Assembly: GCA_015501585.1 (NCBI GenBank)
Contig: JADNRY010000225.1
Span: forward strand, 35,606 to 99,605
Direction: 5' to 3'
Length of the DNA: 64,000 bases
From: Rhodocollybia butyracea
Lineage: Eukaryota; Basidiomycota; Agaricomycetes; Agaricales; Omphalotaceae
Part shown: piece by piece, positions 57,994 through 64,000 of the stretch
Numbering within the stretch: position 1 is the stretch's first letter
Layout: every line of letters starts with the position of its first letter
The notes under the pieces: model-generated
Databases searched by the model: none
What the model saw: only the letters and a program-made list of their open reading frames with translations
Told to the model about the DNA's origin: nothing
Translations under genes and position numbers: made by a program

Positions 57994-59001
57994 TTACATA
58001 TAGCCTGCATGAGCAATGTATCCTTCTGCATCTTCTGGTGTGATAATCTCCATAGCCAATACCATATCATAGAGCAAGCCTTGCGAAGTGAACAAGCAAC
58101 CATAACGACGAATAAAGCTCTTGATTTTTGAGAAAGCCTCTTCAATAGTATTGAAATCCGGTGAATATGGCGGCAGAAACTCAAAACGAACACCTATGAA
58201 TGATTGTCAGAATACAATCACTTTGAAAGACTCTGTGGACATACCGTTTTCTTCTGCCAGCTCAAGAATATGTTTGCCATGATGAATACGAGCATTATCC
58301 AGGACAATAACACTACGAGGCCCTGGAAAAGGTGTGGTTAAAGGAAGCTACAATATAAATGAGAATAATGTATATAGACAAAGAAACCCTTGAGACATAC
58401 CACAGATTCTTCCAAAAATTGCAGAAACTTTTCCCAGGTCATTGATCCGTCACATGCTGTTGCTGCAATCATCCCATCAAGAGATAGAGCTCCAGTCCCT
58501 GTAAGTTGCTGCCCGCGGACAAAAACAGCTTTACGAATGGCACGAGTTCCCTTCCTTGACCGACCATACCGTCGAGTCTTCATTTGTTCATCTTTTGACG
58601 TTTCATCCATGAAAATCATCTGCTCAGCATCATACATAGACATGCGCCGGATGAAGTCTGCGCGAACCTTTTCATTTCGTTCAGCAGCAATGATGCGAAG
58701 TTTCTTTGTAGAGAGACCATGGCGTTCAAGCTCATGATGAATTAAAATAATCCGGACAATGATTGACTAGAGCAAGGAGGTATTGGATATCGTTCATATT
58801 CAGTGTGTGAGGACGGCCAGAACGGTGAGATTTAGGTTTAGAGACGTGACCAGTGGCGCAATAAAGTCGCAAAGTACGCCAGAAAGTTGATTCAGAGAAG
58901 CCAACGACATCGAGTATATCCTCAAGAGGAAGAAGATCACCTAGATGAAGCTTGATAGCCGCGAGCTTAACATCATCGCTGATGTGCTTCCGAGCTACCA
59001 T
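57994..59001 (-). pseudogene. Tc1/mariner-type DDE transposase, internally deleted
   Basis: The minus strand starts MVARKHISDDVKLAAIK with a helix-turn-helix (FSESTFWRTLRLYC) and the GRPH linker. The catalytic triad is visible: first Asp in IFMDETSKDE, second in SVIVLDNARIHHGKH, and Glu in FNTIEEAFSKIKS near the end, with two short introns. Between CPDYF and LIHHELERHG about 20 residues expected for the family are missing and the frame shifts near 58748, so the copy is inactive. Confidence 0.8.
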
Positions 59002-60256
59002 GGTGGTTATGTAGAAATGCTCAAAATGAAAAATTTATCTAAGTAGAGAGATCGTAAATTTCTATGAAGTCATTGAAGTTTACAAGACATGTCTCAAATT
59101 CACGGACTGTCTTGAGTTTTGCAAACGGCTGTAAAACAAGTCCTTGGACTCTTTCATCACCTTCTAATAAACCTTATCATCTCTCTAGTACTTGCGCACT
59201 TGTTGGTACTTGTAATCCCATAAGATCTCACTAGAAGACCTATTCTCACTTAGAATACTTTGGGCCTTGCTTTGAAACTTTCCCACCTTGAATAGATTGG
59301 ACTTGGTTCAAGTGTATACATGAGCTGGCTCAAACTAGTGGATGCTGACCTTCCCTCGAAAATTGAAGGTCAGAGTGGCTAGTCTAGACTGGCCCTCCTA
59401 CACGGGAGGCGCAAGCCACAGGAGGAGGGGCCGCCCACTTTCCCAGTCCAGCACCTCTACTACCTCCGAGTCGGTCCTCACCAGTGTCCCAATGGTGTCA
59501 CATTGGGTCTCACTTACACGCCTGCCGCTGTGCAGTGATATCACCACCCTGGTCTTCCATCCCCGGCAAAAATGCTGGGTCTTCACGGCGACCCCGTCTT
59601 GGGTCCGTCACTTCACTATTTGAAACTCTTCAGTTTCTGTTAACCAATAGTTAGCTTACTTATCACACATTTACCAACACGAGTTGTTGTACAGTTGTGT
59701 ACACTGAAGTTAGATTACTTTTCAAGTTCACAGCTGTTTCCAAAACTTCCTGGCAGAGCATCAACGTAGCAAGTTGTACTTGGATGAACTATAACAGTCC
59801 AATAGATACCTGATGAATGTGAGGCCATAGCATTAGTTATCTAGCATTAACAGTGATAGACTAGCTTAAGGAATTATTGACCTCTTAATTGACGACAAGA
59901 ACAGCGCTGATGAATAAATAGCAGTAGATTTACATAATTATTCCAGGTGCCCGAGGTCCGTGTCCCGATTTGGCACCATCAGTTCGGCTACGTCAAAAAC
60001 CATGATCCGACGTGGCAGGCCCTTCTTGCTTTCCATAGAGTATGACCAAAGGCAAGGAAAAGGGGCTTGTACTTACTGTGAAAAGATAGGCCACTTTGCC
60101 CAACACTGCCCACAACAGCATAAACATGTGTCAGGTCAAGCTGCATTTATTGAAACTTCCAGAAAAATACCCGACAACATTATAATTGAAGTTAAAGATG
60201 AAATTTGGGATATTGATGGCACACTCTTGGGAAGGAATGCAAAAGGGGATGGATAA

Positions 60257-61479
60257 AAGGACATCGACCAGATAAACATCCTAGCATCTCAATAACCAGA
60301 TGCTCATAGTCACAATGATTACACCCCAATAACTCTGCTTACAACTCAAGTGGAAACATCACCAGAAATTATTTCCATGATTTTAACCCACCTCAATACA
60401 TCTATCTGCAGAGCAAAATCAATTAACAGGTTTTTGCAGATTTTATCCAATATCTATGCCTCACCTTTCACCAATGATTGTAAATGAGATTATTGGTCAA
60501 ATAAGCCCAATTATGCCTTGAATTATGCCATATACTCCGACTCTATAGAAAGCAATGCACCATGTATTGTGCTACTACTGAGAGTTCTCACCAGAAAAAA
60601 CCACAAAGAATGTCAACGCTACCCCAATAATCTCTGAAATGCCACTAGTTATAGCAGATAGTGTGCCCAGAAACTGAAGAAAAAACATCAGGAAATGAAC
60701 AAGCTTTGAAAGACATGTAAAAATGCTGAATGAGAAGGGGAAAGGAAGAAAGTTCTTGGACAATTTGATGAGTTTCAGACCAACCTAAGATGAAACAGCT
60801 ATATCATACCCGCTTTTTCATCTAATAATACATCTCATCAATATCGCATCAAGTCATAACTTGGTCATAAAATAATAATACATCTCCAATTCTTGCCACT
60901 TGGACAACATGAGATTCAAATACCAGATTGGTATTAATGCTTACTGAAATGCATGGATCTGTGTCCAAGACGCAGATACTACAGTGACAAGTTTCAAGTT
61001 CAGGAAATGAAATGTCCGAAAGTCCACTATTCCCATAAAAATCATCAATCAGACGGCACCAATTGACATCAAAGCCACCATCAAATCACTGATATGCAAA
61101 CAGCTGTATGCAATCAAGCAATCAGAAAAATTTGAAACAATCATTTTGATTGATGGACTTCCCATAAATCAGATCCATGGACATAGTACCGCCCAACATG
61201 CTGATGTACTATTGAAATCATGATGTTTATTGTCCCAGGTCTGATGCAACTAATGTGGCATGGAAAATACACCAATTACAGTAATGACACTAACGACACT
61301 AATGTCCAATCAATGACCAATTAACAGGCCATCACATAACCACCATTTGAAGTCAGGATGCTTGAACTCATGAACATCTTTACTTGAGATGCAACTGATA
61401 GGTGCAATCCCACTAACTATGACCGGATAACCTAACTCCTATGTGGCCTCAGAGGGTTTCGGCCTTAAGGGGGGAGTAC
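60257..61479. other. Non-coding 3' internal region of the LTR element
   Basis: No pol-type domain in any frame. The stretch 60850-60960 echoes the LTR-end/leader sequence (GTCATAA, AATAATAATAC, CAGATTGG) found at 53363-53445, an imperfect internal duplication. Confidence 0.5.
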
Positions 61480-62695
61480 TGTTATGACCCGGATCTAAAT
61501 CCTATACACCCAATCTTTTTTCTTCTGTAACCAACTATGAACACTATCATTAATACTTCTACTTAACATTTTACATTCATTAGTTATTCAACACCATTTG
61601 GGTTAATGATGCACACATTCTTCCAGAACACCAGAATGATCTTTAACAGTCACTGCACAGTCTGCACAGTCATGACATCATTCTAGCTCCACAACTATGA
61701 TGTCATCTTGCTACTCCACAATCATGATGTCATTCCACTGCTCCGCAGTTATGATATCACATCACTGCTCCACAGCTATGACATCATTGCATAGCCTCTT
61801 TACATCAATGACTCAATATCAGTCATTGCACAGCCAGATATCTGAGTCAACTACGGTTCCGCATACATGACTCAATATTAGTCATTGCACAGCATTACAT
61901 AGTCAGACTGACTCATCCGCAGTATTTCCGCAGTTATGACTCAAATCTAGTCATTCCGCAGCATTTCCTAACTAGTACACATTGCACAGTATATAAGTAG
62001 TCTAGATTTACCAATGTACGTGAGACGTATTATTTTTCTTAAATCCAAACCCCCACTTGTTTGCTGTTATCACTTGTGTGAATCACCAGACCAACTCATT
62101 GTATATTGTTGAGCTATCTCCAAGTTACAATACACATTTATACATCTTGTTGAGCTAACTCCAAGTTGTATCCACTAACATTCACCTGTTGAGCTATCTC
62201 CTAGTGAATACTTCTTTAATTGCCACTTGTTGAGCTATCTCCGAGTTGCAACTTCCTATTACTTGTTGAGCTATCTCCAAGTATTAGACATCACACTCAC
62301 TATTACTTGTTGAGCTATCTCCGAGTACTAGACACCACACTCACTATTACTTGTTGAGCTATCTCCGAGTACTAGACACCACACTCACTACTACTTGTTG
62401 AGCCATCTCCGAGTACTAGTTCTGATTCATATTACTGCTTGTTGAGCTATCTCCGAGGGTAATCTTATTATTATTATTTGTCGAGCTATCTCCAAATAAT
62501 AAGTTCTGTGAGTTTCGTATTACAAACTAGTTACTAACTTTACTTGAGCCTAGTTGTTTGAGTATATATTTTTTGCCTAGCGGTTTCAACGAACGGAAAG
62601 GCTTGCTCTATAATCTCATTAATTTCTCTTATCATTTTTACTGCCAAGTTACGTACTGTGAAGGTTTGGACTAGACTATTGATCGAGTCATAACA
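61480..62695 (+). repeat. Right LTR, 1,216 bp
   Basis: Nearly identical to the left LTR, with a few substitutions and short indels. The hairpin array is at about 62100-62505. Confidence 0.9.
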
Positions 62696-63500
62696 ATGTT
62701 CTGCATCCGCGGCATAGGAAGGATCATTGGGCTGTCCAGCAGCTACAAGCACAATGCGGTCTTGATTATCAATGACACATACCGGAACTCTATGCAATGA
62801 CGTGGGAGACAGCTTGTTTCAAAAAGATGGGATGGCTTACCTTCCTTTCCACGGAATGTGGGTAAACCCCTTTGCTTTCATATCCTCAAGGTTCTGTTTG
62901 ACTTTTGCCCCATAATAGCTGGCATTGGTGGCAATCCAGCCCCTTCAGCTATTGGAAGCACCTTGCTTTCAAGCTCTGACTGAAGTGGGGTCGTAGTGAG
63001 CACATATCTCTCAAACGCACAACCAGATCCACGAGGGTGGCCATCCATGTTCCGCTTTTCTGCACGCCGGTTTCTGCGATGCCGGTTTTTGGCCGACTGG
63101 ATCTTGGGTGCTTCCGTGCCAGCGGTTGTGCAAGGGCGTTTGGCGGGCGGTTCAGCGGCGTGATCAGCTTCGGAATCAGCTTCGGAATCCCGTATGTGCT
63201 TGAGACCGATATGCTGATGCAGAGAAGGTGGCGGGGTTGACTCAGGTTCATTAGATTTGTTGGTATTGCATGTATTGATTGCCTGCTTCGCGAGCTCGTC
63301 CATGTCCACGGCGAAATCAAGCTGGAGGACAGCCATATCGTCAGGGCTATCATCTGTAAGGATCTCCAAGAATGTCCGGCCCAGAACATGTCTATACTCA
63401 AAATCAGCTTTGTTACTTTGCATATATATGTAGTGCGTACCTTTCACGAAAATTTCGTGGACATATATATATTCTAGGGAGTCAAAAGCAGTCAGCAACT
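62696..63500 (-). pseudogene. TET/JBP-like dioxygenase, 5' part
   Basis: Exon 62789-62696 (..VPVCVIDNQDRIVLVAAGQPNDP..) joins by a 51-nt intron to exon 63420-62841, which carries a Lys/Arg-rich stretch (NRHRRNRRAEKRN), RGSGCAFERYVLTTTP and LPIAEGAGLP. Between the last motif and NASYYGAKVKQNLEDM a 1-nt deletion near 62935 shifts the frame. A further exon-like block precedes it up to about 63600 (YLGCVHLITFTPGC). The gene reads through to the 3' part at 52157 once the LTR element is ignored. Confidence 0.65.
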
Positions 63501-63755
63501 CAATAACCTTTGCAGCAGTATGTGCAGTGCTGTAGAACGCATCGCCTTACCACATCCAGGTGTGAACGTGATAAGGTGAACGCAACCTAGATACTGCAAA
63601 GCACAAGAGAAGTAAAAAGAGCTTACTGGAGAGAGATCAAGAAACAGGAAAAGGTAGAAAGAGTAGAAGAAGCGGCGACTTAAATACAGGTTTGAAGTCA
63701 AAGCAGTGACAATCACATGTTCGCTTTTCGGCGCTTCTCTTCATTTCTTTTTTTG

Positions 63756-64000
63756 ATGCCCAAGTCATCCTTGAAGCTCAAAAGTCATTGCACCTCTGGC
63801 TCTCGTCGTGTTCAGCAGTATGGAGGAGGAAGTACAAATCTTGTGGAGCTCATAAAAAGCACCATTCACACAGTCAATTGCATGCAAATCACAAATCTCA
63901 AAGCTAAGCAAGAGGCTCTCAAGTCAAAACGAGGAATTCTGGAGCAGAGGCAGGTATGGGATGGAACCGGCTTTAGCGACAATGTGGATGAAGATATGGA
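63756..64000 (+). CDS. 5' end of an ORF running off the window, possible KDZ transposase
   Basis: ATG at 63756 opens a frame of more than 80 codons to the window edge: MPKSSLKLKSHCTSGSRRV, a Lys/Gln-rich helical stretch, then GFSDNVDEDM. It is divergent from the dioxygenase gene, with about 150 bp between them. In Agaricomycetes TET/JBP genes are often neighbours of KDZ transposases, whose N-termini are basic and disordered; the identity is inferred from context only. Confidence 0.35.
   Translation, partial: MPKSSLKLKSHCTSGSRRVQQYGGGSTNLVELIKSTIHTVNCMQITNLKAKQEALKSKRGILEQRQVWDGTGFSDNVDEDM

Larger units (their letters stand above)
56035..59131. mobile_element. Tc1/mariner-like transposon, 3.1 kb
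   Basis: Inverted repeats start CAGCTGTTTGCAAAA and include GACAGTCCGTGAATTTGAG and ACATGTCTT (about 50 bp). TA flanks at 56033-56034 and 59132-59133. It carries a minus-strand DDE transposase and a + strand accessory gene. Confidence 0.85.
55439..60037. mobile_element. 4.6-kb TIR element nested in gag
   Basis: Inverted repeats of about 130 bp start TATGGAAAGCAAGAAGGGCC. Target duplication GAGTAT at 55433-55438 and 60038-60043. The element's own DNA (55439-56032 and 59134-60037) is non-coding; the genes inside belong to a second nested transposon. Superfamily not determined. Confidence 0.8.
53402..60256 (+). pseudogene. Gag-like ORF split by a nested transposon
   Basis: The 5' part (53402-55438) is Gln/Ser/His-rich, with one ordered block around residues 310-385 (..FLESLGYRSSNAQPWQW.., then helices). 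The 3' part (60044-60256) holds a CCHC zinc knuckle CTYCEKIGHFAQHC. The nested element with its 6-bp duplication is 4,605 bp, a multiple of three, so removing it leaves one frame. The order (disordered N-terminus, capsid-like block, zinc knuckle) fits retrotransposon Gag. Confidence 0.75.
52163..62695 (+). mobile_element. Gag-only LTR retrotransposon inserted in the dioxygenase gene
   Basis: Two nearly identical LTRs bounded by TGTTATGAC..GTCATAACA, a 5-bp duplication ATGTT (52158-52162 and 62696-62700), and a purine tract AAGGGGGGAGTAC just before the right LTR. Without the nested 4.6-kb element it is about 5.9 kb. The only coding region is a gag-like ORF with a zinc knuckle; no protease, reverse transcriptase, RNase H or integrase was found, so it depends on enzymes supplied in trans. 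Confidence 0.9.

Noticed and set aside
62540..62797. 85-codon minus ORF crossing the right LTR border
   Set aside because: Chimera: only 62696-62789 is dioxygenase exon; the rest is read into LTR sequence.

Overview
The window is nuclear DNA of a mushroom-forming basidiomycete (Agaricomycetes); I cannot name the species. The evidence is short 50-60 nt GT-AG introns with CTAAC/CTGAC-like branch sites, TATA boxes, and fungal families (DUF6536 membrane proteins, a CipC-like protein, a DUF6593 protein, an F-box cluster, RecQ-like helicase and TET/JBP-like dioxygenase relics). No rRNA, tRNA or CRISPR array was seen.

Region 1 (1-21.2 kb) is a tandem array of four DUF6536 multi-pass membrane protein genes (A 1439-4019, B 7594-10027, C 13935-16472, D 17956-20353), all on the + strand. 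They are separated by duplicated linkers carrying minus-strand gene-like relics and a candidate small secreted protein. A may be intact. B, C and D each carry their own lesions. A 284-bp MITE sits in one linker.

Region 2 (21.5-29.4 kb) is ordinary genic DNA: a five-exon CipC-like gene, a three-exon DUF6593 gene, then three minus-strand F-box paralogues. Of these the first is intact, the second has a frameshift, and the third has lost its start and carries a 248-bp insertion with a 6-bp target duplication.

Region 3 (29.4-51 kb) is a graveyard of repeat-associated genes: a RecQ-like helicase with two in-frame stops, an acidic orphan ORF, a beta-propeller fragment, a LINE tail remnant, a multi-exon Agaricomycete repeat-associated gene, and a 4,994-bp CACTA-like element (44610-49603). 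That element is essentially one giant palindrome. Its arms hold arrays of the perfect palindrome GGTCATGACC, and each arm has its own nested TIR insertion; the opposite arm preserves the empty site.

Region 4 (51.4-64 kb) is a nested transposon stack. A minus-strand TET/JBP-type 2-oxoglutarate/Fe(II) dioxygenase gene is split by a 10.5-kb gag-only LTR retrotransposon (52163-62695, 5-bp TSD ATGTT). Its gag ORF is split by a 4.6-kb TIR element (55439-60037, TSD GAGTAT), which itself contains a 3.1-kb Tc1/mariner-like transposon (56035-59131, TSD TA) with a damaged DDE transposase and a divergent accessory gene. The LTRs carry about ten tandem hairpin units with a constant loop and changing stems. 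A divergent ORF starts at 63756 and runs off the window end. Next to a TET/JBP gene it could be the start of a KDZ transposase, but that is inference.
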